The notes: generated by a model not told the origin, from the sequence alone. A stretch of 64,000 nucleotides of DNA from Woeseiaceae bacterium (GCA_028280615.1 JANQLK010000025.1:37076-101075); one strand, 5' to 3'. Shown: positions 44,810 to 54,728, numbered from the stretch's first letter. Made by a program: numbers and translations.

Positions 44810-45682
44810 CTACAGGCGCAGATGATTGTGCCGCTTGCTGACCGGCTCGCCGGCGGCCGTCAGGGATGCCGCCAGTTTCTCCACCATGTATACCGAGCGA
44901 TGCCGGCCGCCAGTGCAGCCCAGCGCGACAGTCAGATAGCCGCGGTTCGCATCCCGGTACTGCGGAATCCAGCGCCTGAAAAAAGCAAGAATATCGTCGT
45001 GCATGGCGACGAAGCTCTCGTGGCTGTCGAGAAACTCCCCGACTTCGTCGTCGAGGCCCGACAGCCCGCGCAGTTCGAGCGTCCAGTACGGGTTGGGCAG
45101 GCAACGCAGGTCGAAGACGAAGTCGGCGTCGGCGGGGATACCGTGCTTGAAGCCGAAGGACTCGATGAGCACGGACATCGATTCCTCGTGACGGCGGTCC
45201 ACGCGCTCTCGAATCGTGTCCGCGAGCTCATAGACGCTGGTCACGGATGTGTCGATGATGAGGTCCGCGGCATTGATGACCTCTGCCAGGACCTCGCGTT
45301 CCGATTCGATCGCGGCGCGTAGTTCGCCGCCAACGTCCGACAGCGGGTGCCGGCGGCGGGTCTCGGAGAAACGCTTGAGCAGAATCTCGTCGTCGGCCTG
45401 CAGGAACAGCACGTCGGTCTGGATGGCGCGCCCGCGAAAGTCGTTAATCAGGTGCGGAAGGGCTTCGAGATCCTGCTTCCGGTTACGCGCGTCGATGCCG
45501 ACGGCGAGCAGCGAACCGGCGGCGTCGTCATGCCCGAGGACGTCATCCACCGCCGATTCGAGCAGGCTGGCGGGCAGGTTGTCGATGCAGTAGTAACCCA
45601 GGTCCTCGAGGACGTGCAGCGCGATGCTCTTGCCGGCGCCCGACAAGCCGCTGACGATGATCAGGCGCTTGAGTTCCGTCAT
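44810..45682 (-). CDS. rapZ: RNase adapter protein / P-loop nucleotide-binding regulator
   Basis: A 290-residue protein with the Walker A GLSGAGKS at residues 12-19, YYCIDNLPASLL, and the C-terminal GCTGGRHRSVYMVEKL. In E. coli RapZ binds small RNAs and glucosamine-6-phosphate and guides RNase E to control amino-sugar synthesis. The gene is in the conserved order after ptsN. In many Gammaproteobacteria npr (ptsO) follows, but here mgtE follows instead. Normal length. Confidence 0.95.
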   Translation of the reverse strand: MTELKRLIIVSGLSGAGKSIALHVLEDLGYYCIDNLPASLLESAVDDVLGHDDAAGSLLAVGIDARNRKQDLEALPHLINDFRGRAIQTDVLFLQADDEILLKRFSETRRRHPLSDVGGELRAAIESEREVLAEVINAADLIIDTSVTSVYELADTIRERVDRRHEESMSVLIESFGFKHGIPADADFVFDLRCLPNPYWTLELRGLSGLDDEVGEFLDSHESFVAMHDDILAFFRRWIPQYRDANRGYLTVALGCTGGRHRSVYMVEKLAASLTAAGEPVSKRHNHLRL

Positions 45683-45710
45683 GGCCGTTGCCTGCGGCCG
45701 ACGGGCGCCG

Positions 45711-46208
45711 TCAACGCAAGCCCTGCACGGCCGGGGCTTCGACGTCGCCGTCCGTATCCGGCCCCGCGAGCAGCGTCGTGTACAGCTCGTTGCTGGTTTT
45801 CGCCGCGCGCAATCGAGTCCTCAGGCTGTCGCCGCTCAGGATCTCCGCGAGCTCGCGGATGTCGGCCTGATGGCGCTCGTCGAGTTCCTTCGGCACGAGC
45901 ATGCCGAATATCAGGTCTACGGGTTCGCCGTCCGGCGCATCGAACTCCACGGGCTCGGACAGCTTGATCATCGCGGCGCAGCTGTCCTCGAGGCCCTCGA
46001 TCCTGCAGTGCGGAAATGCGACGCCGGCCTTGAGGCTCGTGCATCCCAGCCGTTCACGCTGCACGAGTCGCTCGAAGATGTCTTCCGCGGCGAATTCGGT
46101 CGTCGCACCGGCGAGCAGCTCGCTCAGGATTTCGATGCTGTGCTTCTTGCTCCTGGCGTGTGCATTGCACAGCACGCCGCTGGGCTTGATGATGTCTTCG
46201 AGTTCCAT
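45711..46208 (-). CDS. ptsN: nitrogen PTS EIIA component
   Basis: A 165-residue EIIA protein of the nitrogen phosphotransferase system, which signals to K+ transport, RpoN-related functions and others by phosphorylation of a histidine. The site is GVAFPHCR. Start ATG 46208 (MELEDIIKPS). The C-terminal tail (GPDTDGDVEAP) is acidic. The gene lies between hpf and rapZ in the expected order. EI-Ntr and NPr partners were not seen in the window. Confidence 0.93.
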   Translation of the reverse strand: MELEDIIKPSGVLCNAHARSKKHSIEILSELLAGATTEFAAEDIFERLVQRERLGCTSLKAGVAFPHCRIEGLEDSCAAMIKLSEPVEFDAPDGEPVDLIFGMLVPKELDERHQADIRELAEILSGDSLRTRLRAAKTSNELYTTLLAGPDTDGDVEAPAVQGLR

Positions 46209-46252
46209 CGTCTCGGTTGTTTGGGCGTCGCGACTCGCGCAGCCGTCATCGT

Positions 46253-46573
46253 TCAGACGTAGCGACGTTTGTCCGATTCCCGGGCGTGATGATCGACGAG
46301 TTTTTCCTTGTGTTTGCGTACCCGCCGATCCAGCTTGTCGACGAGGCCATCGATGGCCGCATACATGTCTTCTTCGGTTGATTCGGCGAATATCGTGTCG
46401 CCGTTGACGTTGACCTTGGCTTCCGCTTTGTGCCGGAGTTTTTCCACGCTCAGGATGCAATGGACATCCGACACCAGGTCAAAGTGACGTTCCAGCCGTT
46501 CTACTTTCGACTCCACGTAGCCTCTCAGTGAGTCGGTAATCTCCAGATGATGGCCTGAAACATTCAATTGCAT
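46253..46573 (-). CDS. hpf: ribosome hibernation promoting factor, short form
   Basis: A 106-residue protein that binds the 30S decoding site in resting cells and promotes inactive ribosome dimers. The sequence begins MQLNVSGHHLEITDSLRGYV, has the beta-alpha-beta layout, and ends in a short basic tail with no long C-terminal domain, so it is the short HPF type. The start ATG 46573 follows GAGGGAG. Normal place between rpoN and ptsN. Confidence 0.95.
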   Translation of the reverse strand: MQLNVSGHHLEITDSLRGYVESKVERLERHFDLVSDVHCILSVEKLRHKAEAKVNVNGDTIFAESTEEDMYAAIDGLVDKLDRRVRKHKEKLVDHHARESDKRRYV

Positions 46574-46721
46574 AGTTGTCTCCCTCGTCACTTCAGCACG
46601 CTGCACCGTGCTCCCCCGGGCTTCGACCCCGGCGCTGCGCATGCCTCTTCTAAACTCCGATTCGGCGCTGTCGGGAACGCATCCTCCTTGCGCGCTCCTG
46701 GTATCCTCCCGCCGCGTTCTT

Positions 46722-48110
46722 TTAGCCTGCCGGGCGTTTCCTGCGTTCGCTCGACGAAGCGATATTCATGGACTCACGGTACTTCGCGACGGTGCGTCTG
46801 GCAACCTTGATTCCGTCATCTGCAAGCAGATTCGCTATCTTGCTGTCGCTCAAGGGCTTGGCCGCGTTTTCTGCGCCGATCAGCCTGCGGATTTTCGCGC
46901 GAACCGAGGTCGAGGACTGATCCTCGCCGCTGTCCGAGGACACATGACTCGAGAAGAAATACTTGAACTCGAAGACCCCGCGCGGCGTGTGCATGTACTT
47001 GTTGGTCGTAACGCGTGAAATCGTCGATTCGTGCATGCCGATTTCCTCGGCGATATCCTTGAGCACCATCGGTTTCATCGCTTCCTCGCCCTGGTCGAGG
47101 AATTCGGTCTGCCGCGCGACGATGCTCGTCGCCACCTTGAGCAGCGTCTCGTTGCGAATCTCGAGACTGCGAATCAGCCAGCGCGCCTCCTGCAGCTGGG
47201 AACGCAGGACGGCATGGTCGCCGCTGCCGCGCAGCAGCTTGGCGTAGGTCTGGTTGACCGACAGACGGGGCACGCCCGTGGGACTGATCTCGACCTGCCA
47301 GCGATTGTCGATCTTGCGGACGAAAACGTCCGGAACGACGTATTCCGCCGCCGCGGGGCTTACAGCCTGTCCGGGTTTCGGGTTGCAGCCCTTTACGAGC
47401 GCGAGGGCCGAGTGCAGTTCTTCTTCGGACACCTGCAGCGTGCGCCGCAGTTCGCCATGCGCGCGGGTCGCGACGAGATCCAGGTGCTCGGCCGCAATCC
47501 TGGTCGCGAACTCGAGACCGGGCGTGTCCGGATCGAGCTGCCCGAGCTGCAGCAAGATGCATTCCGAGAGTGAGCGCGCACCCACCCCGACCGGGTCCAG
47601 GCGCTGCACTTTGGCCAGTACGGCCTCGATCTCGTCCATACCTACGTCGACGTCCAGGCAGACGCTGACTTCGGGCAGCTCGATTGTCAGGTAGCCGTCG
47701 TCGTTTATCGAGTCGACGATCGCCTCGCCGATCAGGGCCTCGCGGGGTGTGAAGTGCTCCATCTCCAGCTGCCATAGCAGATGCTCGCGGAGACTTTGTC
47801 CGGATTCGTCGGCGAAGTCGCTCGCGGCGCGGCCCTCGCCGTTCCAGCCGCCGTCGCTGCTGCGCTCTGCACTGCGGGTCTGCCAGCTCTCCTCGGCCTT
47901 GATCGTCTCGATCTCGACCGTGGTCTCGCCGCTCGTCCGCGGGACGTCCGGCAGGTCCTCCATCTCGAGCATGATGTTCTCTTCGAGCGCGTCCTGGATC
48001 TGGGCGTTCAGGTCCAGAACCGGCAGCTGCAGCAAGCGTATAGCCTGCTGCAGCTGCGGCGTCATTGTCAGCGACTGGCCGATCTTGAGCTGCAGTGACG
48101 GTTTAAGCAT
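46722..48110 (-). CDS. rpoN: RNA polymerase sigma-54 factor
   Basis: A 462-residue sigma factor that reads -24/-12 promoters with AAA+ activators. Region I is glutamine-rich (QLKIGQSLTMTPQLQQAIRLL split for reading), the core-binding part follows, and the C-terminal RpoN box ARRTVAKYRE is present. The gene is 60 bases downstream of the CTAG long-inverted-repeat element that separates it from lptB. Its own promoter must lie in that short stretch, in the repeat, or further up. The ribosome site AGGTAG lies before ATG 48110. Confidence 0.96.
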   Translation of the reverse strand: MLKPSLQLKIGQSLTMTPQLQQAIRLLQLPVLDLNAQIQDALEENIMLEMEDLPDVPRTSGETTVEIETIKAEESWQTRSAERSSDGGWNGEGRAASDFADESGQSLREHLLWQLEMEHFTPREALIGEAIVDSINDDGYLTIELPEVSVCLDVDVGMDEIEAVLAKVQRLDPVGVGARSLSECILLQLGQLDPDTPGLEFATRIAAEHLDLVATRAHGELRRTLQVSEEELHSALALVKGCNPKPGQAVSPAAAEYVVPDVFVRKIDNRWQVEISPTGVPRLSVNQTYAKLLRGSGDHAVLRSQLQEARWLIRSLEIRNETLLKVATSIVARQTEFLDQGEEAMKPMVLKDIAEEIGMHESTISRVTTNKYMHTPRGVFEFKYFFSSHVSSDSGEDQSSTSVRAKIRRLIGAENAAKPLSDSKIANLLADDGIKVARRTVAKYRESMNIASSSERRKRPAG

Positions 48111-48169
48111 TTCTGAATTCTACCTGTCGGGCGCGATTTCTGCGCATCCATGTAGTGTTTTGGCAGCCC

Positions 48170-48334
48170 CTAGTGTCCTGTTTGGTTGATTCGTTGACTG
48201 ATTCGTCGCGTCTTTTCGCGCCTGGCGGCGTTGCGGCTCCTCGCAATAGCTCGCTATTACTCGTCGCCGCGCCTTGCCAGACACGAAAATCCGCTGCCGA
48301 CTGCAGTCAACGAATCAACCAAACAGGACACTAG
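48170..48334. mobile_element. 165-bp CTAG-bounded long-inverted-repeat element (MITE-like)
   Basis: The two ends are perfect 31-base inverted repeats, 48170-48200 and 48304-48334, beginning CTAGTGTCCTG. The interior is also largely self-complementary: TTTTCG, CTGGC and AATAGC blocks on the left each have partners on the right, with AATAGC-tc-GCTATT at the centre (around 48245-48258). The element has no coding capacity. It sits six bases after the lptB stop and 59 bases before rpoN. Related ends occur near 8546, 9966 and 54703. Confidence 0.75.
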
Positions 48335-48340
48335 TCTGCC

Positions 48341-49066
48341 TCACAATCGGAAGTCCTGTCCGAGATACACTTCGCGAACGTGGTGATTCTCGAGAATCTC
48401 GTCGGGCGGACCCGATGCGATCAGCGTGCCGTCGCTGACGATGTATGCCCGACCGCAGATACCGAGGGTTTCTCTGACATTATGGTCAGTAATCAGGACG
48501 CCGATATCGCGTTGCGCGAGATGCCGGATGATGCGCTGGATGTCGAGCACCGAGATGGGATCTACGCCCGCGAACGGTTCGTCGAGCAGGACGAATAGCG
48601 GGTTGGCGGCCAGCGCTCGTGCAATCTCGACACGCCGCCGCTCGCCGCCGGACAGGCTTATTCCGAGGCTCGATCGCACATGGCCCACGTGCAGTTCGTC
48701 GAGCAGCTTTTCGAGTTCCTGCTCGCGGCCCGCCCGGTTCAGGTCCTTGCGCGCCTCGAGGATCGCCAGAACGTTCTGCTCGACCGTAAGCTTGCGAAAG
48801 ATCGATGCCTCCTGCGGCAGGTAGCCGACGCCTAGCCTGGATCGCGCATGCATCGGCATGGCGGTCAGGTCCTGGCCGTCGAGCAGGATCTTGCCGTTGT
48901 CCGCGGCCACGAGGCCCACGATCATGTAAAAGGCCGTCGTCTTGCCGGCGCCATTTGGACCCAGGAGCCCTACGACTTCGCCGCTCGTGATTTCGAGCGA
49001 CAGCGATTTGACGACCTGGCGCAGTTTGTAGCTCTTGGAGATTCCCTCGGCGCTCAGGATGCTCAT
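48341..49066 (-). CDS. lptB: LPS export ABC transporter ATP-binding protein
   Basis: A 241-residue cytoplasmic ATPase that powers LPS extraction together with LptF and LptG. Walker [10 protein letters not shown] near residue 36, signature [14 protein letters not shown], Walker [15 protein letters not shown] and the switch histidine region [10 protein letters not shown] are all present. Its start overlaps the lptA stop as ATGA. The lptF and lptG genes were not seen in this window. Followed by the CTAG element and rpoN. Confidence 0.97.
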   Translation of the reverse strand: MSILSAEGISKSYKLRQVVKSLSLEITSGEVVGLLGPNGAGKTTAFYMIVGLVAADNGKILLDGQDLTAMPMHARSRLGVGYLPQEASIFRKLTVEQNVLAILEARKDLNRAGREQELEKLLDELHVGHVRSSLGISLSGGERRRVEIARALAANPLFVLLDEPFAGVDPISVLDIQRIIRHLAQRDIGVLITDHNVRETLGICGRAYIVSDGTLIASGPPDEILENHHVREVYLGQDFRL

Positions 49067-49746
49067 GACTCGCCGTCCGCGCCTGCATCGTCCCCGGACG
49101 CGTCGTCTTCGTCACTCGCCGTTTCCTCATCGTCTTGCGTGTCGGCCGACTCCGCGCCTTCGGGCGGCGGCGTGTAGCGAATCCTGACTTTGTCCTCGGT
49201 CTCCCCCGACGACACGGCCTTGATACGCCGCTCGAGAATGTCGTACGCAAGGAACTCCGATGCGATCTCGTTGCCGCCCTCGGTGATCACTGCGTCGCCC
49301 GAGAACTCGATGGTCGCGGTGGCGAGGTCGTAACGCAGCCTGCGCGCTTCGGCGTAGGTGACCTCGGTGCCGCCGGGACGGGTCATTTCGAACGTCGCCT
49401 TGCTACCCTCGATAATCGCAAGCTTGAGCTCATGCTCGGAAAACGTCAGGTCGGCGCTGTCGCACTCGATTCGGCCGTTCTCGGTGTCGATGACCACGTT
49501 GCCGTCGAAGCGCCAGACGCTGTCCTCGAAGTCGAGCTTGGTGGCGAGGCCCTCGTCCGCAACCACGCCCATGTTGCCCTGCGACAGCCTCAATCCCGTG
49601 AATCTGAGCATCGAGCTCTTGCCGTCGTAGTCGGTGGAATCGGCATCCAGCGAAATCGGCAGGCGCAGTTCGCCGACCTGCGCGTGGGTTCCCGGGGCCG
49701 CGGCGAACAGGACGACGGCAATGGCCAGCAGCAGAGGCCGGCGCAC
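49063..49746 (-). CDS. lptA: LPS transport periplasmic bridge protein
   Basis: A protein of about 227 residues that forms the periplasmic bridge for LPS. Starting at GTG 49746 it has a signal peptide ([22 protein letters not shown]) followed by the OstA/LptA beta-jellyroll ([10 protein letters not shown], then repeated FDGNVVIDT- and [12 protein letters not shown] strands). A long acidic tail of about 30 residues (Asp, Glu, Ser and Gly) ends it. The frame is also open upstream through the 169-bp hairpin element to 49941, but those residues match the same element's other copy, so I treat them as non-coding. GTG 49746 has no clear ribosome site, so the true start may have been altered by the insertion. 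Confidence 0.88.
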   Translation of the reverse strand: MRRPLLLAIAVVLFAAAPGTHAQVGELRLPISLDADSTDYDGKSSMLRFTGLRLSQGNMGVVADEGLATKLDFEDSVWRFDGNVVIDTENGRIECDSADLTFSEHELKLAIIEGSKATFEMTRPGGTEVTYAEARRLRYDLATATIEFSGDAVITEGGNEIASEFLAYDILERRIKAVSSGETEDKVRIRYTPPPEGAESADTQDDEETASDEDDASGDDAGADGES

Positions 49747-49750
49747 AGGT

Positions 49751-49919
49751 CTAGCAGGCTGTTGAAAAACGCAGTTTTTCGACAGCCTGCTACCGGCACA
49801 TGGACGTGCCGACATTTTCAATGGCGGTAAGCCATAGAAAATGCGAGCGAACTGAAAACCGCGCTTTTCAGTTCGTGAGGTCAAAAAAGCCATGGATGGC
49901 TTTTTCAACAGACTGCTAG
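49751..49919. mobile_element. 169-bp CTAG-bounded multi-hairpin element, copy A
   Basis: Both ends are CTAG followed by GCAGGCTGTTGAAAAA (18 of 19 bases inverted). Inside are hairpins in series: GAAAAAC/GTTTTTC (left end), a GGCAC/GTGCC pair, ATTTTC-ATGGC with GCCAT-GAAAAT, CGAACTGAAAA/TTTTCAGTTCG (11-base perfect stem), and AAAAAGCC/GGCTTTTT at the right end. It lies between lptC and lptA, and its right CTAG contains the lptC stop codon. Copy B at 63747-63915 has the same length and I count 12 differences by hand (about 93% identity). Confidence 0.8.
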
Positions 49920-50473
49920 GGGACGAACTTTCCACTGACATTGGACAAGAGTTTCAGACGGTTATCGTTCAGTGACGCAATCATTCCGGTCGCGGTCAAA
50001 CTCCGCGCCCCGATCCGGATCTGGACGCGCTCATTGGTCTCGGCCGTGTAGGCGACCGGGTTGATGATCAGGACGTCCGTGCGAATCTCCGTATCGTTGC
50101 CTGAAAAGCCCTCGGAACTCAACGCCCGGACGTGACCTGTGAGCCGCACCTGTTCCGTGTCGGGCATAAGCGTCGCGGAATCGGCGACCACGCTCCAGGG
50201 CACATCGCTTTCCGGGGAGTAGCGGATCGAGACGTCCGCAAATTCGATCCGGTTCTCACCCACCTGTTCCGCGGACTGCGCGTTGATCTCGTACAGTTGC
50301 CGGCCATCCACATCCGTGCCGAGGATGCGCGCGTTCTTGAGGTAGTAACCCAGGCTCGCGGAGTCCCGCGGCGGGGCGGGCCGGGCGTCGTCGCCGGTTT
50401 GGCGGGACAACAGCCAGCTTGCCACGGCCGCGGCGATCAGGACCACGATGGCCAACAGCATGCGCGCGTTCAC
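49916..50473 (-). CDS. lptC: LPS export bitopic protein
   Basis: A 185-residue inner-membrane protein, one helix (MLLAIVVLIAAAVASWLL) plus the periplasmic LptC jellyroll that passes LPS to LptA. The start is GTG 50473, overlapping the kdsC stop as GTGA and preceded by CGGAG. An ATG at 50461 is the alternative. The last codons end FVP, and the stop TAG is made by the CTAG of the 169-bp element. In related genomes lptC and lptA abut; here the element lies between them. Confidence 0.92.
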   Translation of the reverse strand: MNARMLLAIVVLIAAAVASWLLSRQTGDDARPAPPRDSASLGYYLKNARILGTDVDGRQLYEINAQSAEQVGENRIEFADVSIRYSPESDVPWSVVADSATLMPDTEQVRLTGHVRALSSEGFSGNDTEIRTDVLIINPVAYTAETNERVQIRIGARSLTATGMIASLNDNRLKLLSNVSGKFVP

Positions 50474-50976
50474 GATCCGCTCCGGCTGGACAGTATCAGG
50501 TCGCACACCTCGCGCACGGCGCCGTTGCCGCCTGCGGCCCGGGTCGTGTAGTCACAGGCCTCCCGTACCTCGGCGACGGCGTTCGCGACGGCAACGGAGA
50601 AGCCGGCGATGGCGAGCGTCGGCAGATCCGGGACGTCGTCGCCGACGAACGCGCACTGCCCGATGCTCACGCCGAGCTCGTGGGCGAGCGCCGTCAGCGC
50701 GGCCGGCTTATCCGTGCAGCCCAGGTTCACGTGTGGAACGCCGAGCTCGGCCATGCGTCGCTCGACGGCCCCCGAGCGGCGTCCGCTGATGACGGCGACC
50801 GCAATGCCGGCATCGAGCAGTCGACGGATGCCAAAGCCGTCCTGGGTATGGAAGGCCTTGCTCTCGACGCCGTCGTCCGACAGATAAAAGCGGCCGTCGG
50901 TAAACACCCCGTCGATGTCGAAGGCGACCAACGCAATGTTGCCGGGCGGCATTGTCGTAGCACCTGTCAAAGTCAC
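50470..50976 (-). CDS. kdsC: 3-deoxy-D-manno-octulosonate 8-phosphate phosphatase
   Basis: A 168-residue HAD phosphatase that makes Kdo from Kdo-8-phosphate. The HAD motif I is AFDIDGVFTDG, motif II ISGRRSG, and the C-terminal part has CAFVGDDVPDLP. Start choices are GTG 50976, overlapping the kdsD stop, or ATG 50952 with AGGTG before it; the second looks better for translation. Kdo then goes to waaA, encoded near 8.6 kb. Confidence 0.95.
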   Translation of the reverse strand: MTLTGATTMPPGNIALVAFDIDGVFTDGRFYLSDDGVESKAFHTQDGFGIRRLLDAGIAVAVISGRRSGAVERRMAELGVPHVNLGCTDKPAALTALAHELGVSIGQCAFVGDDVPDLPTLAIAGFSVAVANAVAEVREACDYTTRAAGGNGAVREVCDLILSSRSGS

Positions 50977-51956
50977 ATGATACCCGCGCGGAACAGGTCG
51001 TGAACGTTCAGTGCGCCAATGAGCCTGCCGTCATCGTCGGCCACCAGGAGCGATGTAATCCTGTTGTCCTCGAGCATGACGACCGCTTCGGCGGCGAGGA
51101 TGTCGGCGCGGGTCGTCTTCGCACCTTCGTGCATCACATCGCGCATCGTGGTCGCGTGCACGTCGGCGCCGTCGTCAAGCGCGCGCCTTAAGTCTCCGTC
51201 CGTGAACACGCCGAGAATCCGGCGTTCGGCGTCGACGATCGCGGTCATGCCCAGCCCCTTGGCCGTCATTTCCATGAGGCCGTCGCGCAGCCGCACATCC
51301 GGACTAACGGCGGGGATGTCTTCATCCTTGCGCATGACATCCGACACGCGCAACAGCAGACGCTTGCCGAGGCTGCCGCTCGGATGCGACAGGGCAAAAT
51401 CCTCGGCCGTGAAGCCGCGGCTCTTGAGCAAGGCGACCGCCAGCGCATCGCCCATCGCGAGCGTTGCGGTCGTGCTCGCCGTGGGCGCGAGATTCAGCGG
51501 ACAGGCTTCGACCGTGACGCCGACGTCGAGATGCACGTCCGCCGCCCGGGCAAGCGTTGACGAGGGATTGCCGGTCAGCGCGAGGAGCCTCGCGCCCATC
51601 CGCCGCACCAGCGGCAGGATGGTCAGCACCTCGTCGGTCTCGCCCGAGTATGAGATGGCAAGCAGCAGGTCGTGGCTCGTGATCATGCCGAGGTCGCCAT
51701 GGCTGGCTTCGGCCGGGTGCATGAAGAAAGCAGGCGTGCCCGTGCTCGCGAGCGTGGCGGCAATCTTCGACGAAACGTGGCCGGACTTGCCCATGCCCGT
51801 GACGACGACGCGGCCCGTGGTCGCGAGGCACAGCCGGCAGGCGTCGCCGAACTCGCCGGTCAGTCGTGCACTCATGCGTTCGAGCGCCGAGGCCTCGATT
51901 TCGAGCGTCTCGCGCGCGACCGCTAAGAGCTCGTCATTGCTCAGTTCGGAAGACAC
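50973..51956 (-). CDS. kdsD: D-arabinose 5-phosphate isomerase
   Basis: A 327-residue enzyme supplying arabinose 5-phosphate, the precursor of Kdo. The N-terminal SIS domain has VTGMGKSGHVSSKIAATLASTG (read as two parts) and SYSGETDEV. Two CBS domains follow from about residue 205 and contain DGDLRRALDDG. Start GTG 51956 (family-like MSSELSN). It begins the kdsD-kdsC-lptC-lptA-lptB chain of overlapping genes and lies 41 bases after caxA on the same strand. Confidence 0.95.
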   Translation of the reverse strand: MSSELSNDELLAVARETLEIEASALERMSARLTGEFGDACRLCLATTGRVVVTGMGKSGHVSSKIAATLASTGTPAFFMHPAEASHGDLGMITSHDLLLAISYSGETDEVLTILPLVRRMGARLLALTGNPSSTLARAADVHLDVGVTVEACPLNLAPTASTTATLAMGDALAVALLKSRGFTAEDFALSHPSGSLGKRLLLRVSDVMRKDEDIPAVSPDVRLRDGLMEMTAKGLGMTAIVDAERRILGVFTDGDLRRALDDGADVHATTMRDVMHEGAKTTRADILAAEAVVMLEDNRITSLLVADDDGRLIGALNVHDLFRAGIM

Positions 51957-51997
51957 AGCCTGGAATAGTGGCCTCGGCGGCGGATAGACGCTCTAGT

Positions 51998-52963
51998 TTA
52001 TACGTTTTCGACCACGACATAGACGTCGTAGGCAATGTAGGCGACTAACAGCGCAAAGCCCTCGATTCGGGACAGCTCGCTCTTGCCGTCGTAGTCGTAG
52101 GTCATTGCAAACAGGACGAGCGTAAAGGCGACCATCACGAAGATGTGCAGCGACAGCACGGACGGGGCGATGGCGGCGGGTTCGATGGCCGCCGCGACAC
52201 CGATGACGGCAAGCAGGTTGAAGATGTTCGAGCCGACGATGTTGCCGACGGCGAGGCCGTGTTCGCCCTTCAGGATGCTGACGATCGACACCGCGAGTTC
52301 GGGCAGGCTCGTTCCGAGCGCGACCAGAGTGACGCCGATAACCACTTCGCTGACCCCGATCGTGCGGGCGATCTCGATCGAGCCGTCCACGAGCAGGTCG
52401 GCGCCGAACAGGACGGCGACCAGGCCGACGCCGAGCCACAGCGCGGCCGCCCAGAGCTTCATGTGACGCGGAATCTCGGCGTCGAAGTCCTCTATCAGCG
52501 GATCGTCGCCCGACGAGCGAATACCGAGCCGCGCCAGCCAGATCATGACAATGACGAGCCCCATGAGCATGACGATCCCGTCGACCCTTGAAAGGAAAGT
52601 GTCGAGAAACAGCGAAACCGTCAGGAGCGATACTGCCAGGAGCGCCGGCATCTCCCGGCGCAGCGTTGCAGAGCGAAGCTCGATGGGTTTGATCAGCGAC
52701 GTCGCACCCAGCACGAGGCCGATGTTGACGATGTTCGAGCCGATGGCGTTACCGAAGGCGAGCCCGGGCTCGCCTCTCAACGCGGCGACGGCCGAGACCA
52801 TGATTTCCGGAGCCGATGTCGCCAGCGCGACGATCGTGAGACCGATCAGCAGAGGCGCCACGCCGAGCCGGCGGGCGCCACCAGCCGCACCGTGGACAAA
52901 CCGGTCCGCGCCCCAGATGAGCAGCACAAGCCCGGCGATAACCTCGAGCAGATTGACAATCAT
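51998..52963 (-). CDS. caxA: calcium/sodium antiporter
   Basis: A 321-residue inner-membrane K+-independent Ca2+/Na+ exchanger of the YrbG type. The two alpha-repeats are seen as IGLTIVALATSAPEIMVS near residue 40 and IGVTLVALGTSLPELAVS near 215, each with the conserved acidic residue. About ten helices. In E. coli yrbG lies beside kdsD in the same order. Here, upstream of it is the divergent ibaG gene rather than mlaF. Confidence 0.93.
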   Translation of the reverse strand: MIVNLLEVIAGLVLLIWGADRFVHGAAGGARRLGVAPLLIGLTIVALATSAPEIMVSAVAALRGEPGLAFGNAIGSNIVNIGLVLGATSLIKPIELRSATLRREMPALLAVSLLTVSLFLDTFLSRVDGIVMLMGLVIVMIWLARLGIRSSGDDPLIEDFDAEIPRHMKLWAAALWLGVGLVAVLFGADLLVDGSIEIARTIGVSEVVIGVTLVALGTSLPELAVSIVSILKGEHGLAVGNIVGSNIFNLLAVIGVAAAIEPAAIAPSVLSLHIFVMVAFTLVLFAMTYDYDGKSELSRIEGFALLVAYIAYDVYVVVENV

Positions 52964-53152
52964 GGTCTGTGGTCGGGAATACCGTTGGTCCGGCGCGCGA
53001 AATTTAGCCGCGTATCATACACAATCGCAGAATGCGCGTTGCGAAGCCGCCTGGAACCAGTTTTGAGATAGCGTCCAGCTTCTGCGATACACTTCGACGG
53101 CCGCGCCGTTCAAGACCCCGCCACGCTGGCAAGACCGAGGTATAGAAAAAGC

Positions 53153-53401
53153 ATGCAAACTGCCGACATCCAGGGCCTGATCGAGGCCGGGTTCGCCGAT
53201 CCCGTCGTTCGGGTCATGAGCGACGACAACACGCACTTCGAGGCTGTCGTCGTCGCCGCCGAGTTCGAGGGCGTCCGGCCGTTGGCCAGGCACCAGCTCG
53301 TGTACAAGACCCTCGGAACGCTGGTAGGTAACGAGATCCACGCGCTGTCGATCCGCGCCTTCACGCCCGATGAGTGGGCGGAGCAGTCCGGCCCCGGCTG
53401 A
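53153..53401 (+). CDS. ibaG: BolA/IbaG family protein
   Basis: An 82-residue BolA-fold protein. The region FEAVVVAAEFEGVRPLARHQLVY carries the BolA core, with the usual histidine in RHQLVY. Such proteins work with monothiol glutaredoxins in iron-sulfur trafficking; IbaG is named from acid stress. The neighbour murA follows after 45 bases, the order ibaG-murA known from E. coli. It is divergent from caxA across 189 bases that must hold both promoters. Confidence 0.9.
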   Translation: MQTADIQGLIEAGFADPVVRVMSDDNTHFEAVVVAAEFEGVRPLARHQLVYKTLGTLVGNEIHALSIRAFTPDEWAEQSGPG

Positions 53402-54722
<1,321 letters not shown>

Positions 54723-54728
54723 TGTGAC

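Noticed and set aside
49747..49941. N-terminal extension of LptA through the 169-bp element
   Set aside because: Nearly the same residues are read from the other element copy at 63.7-63.9 kb, so they reflect the repeat, not LptA. The signal peptide begins after the element. Kept as a finding because the real start is uncertain.
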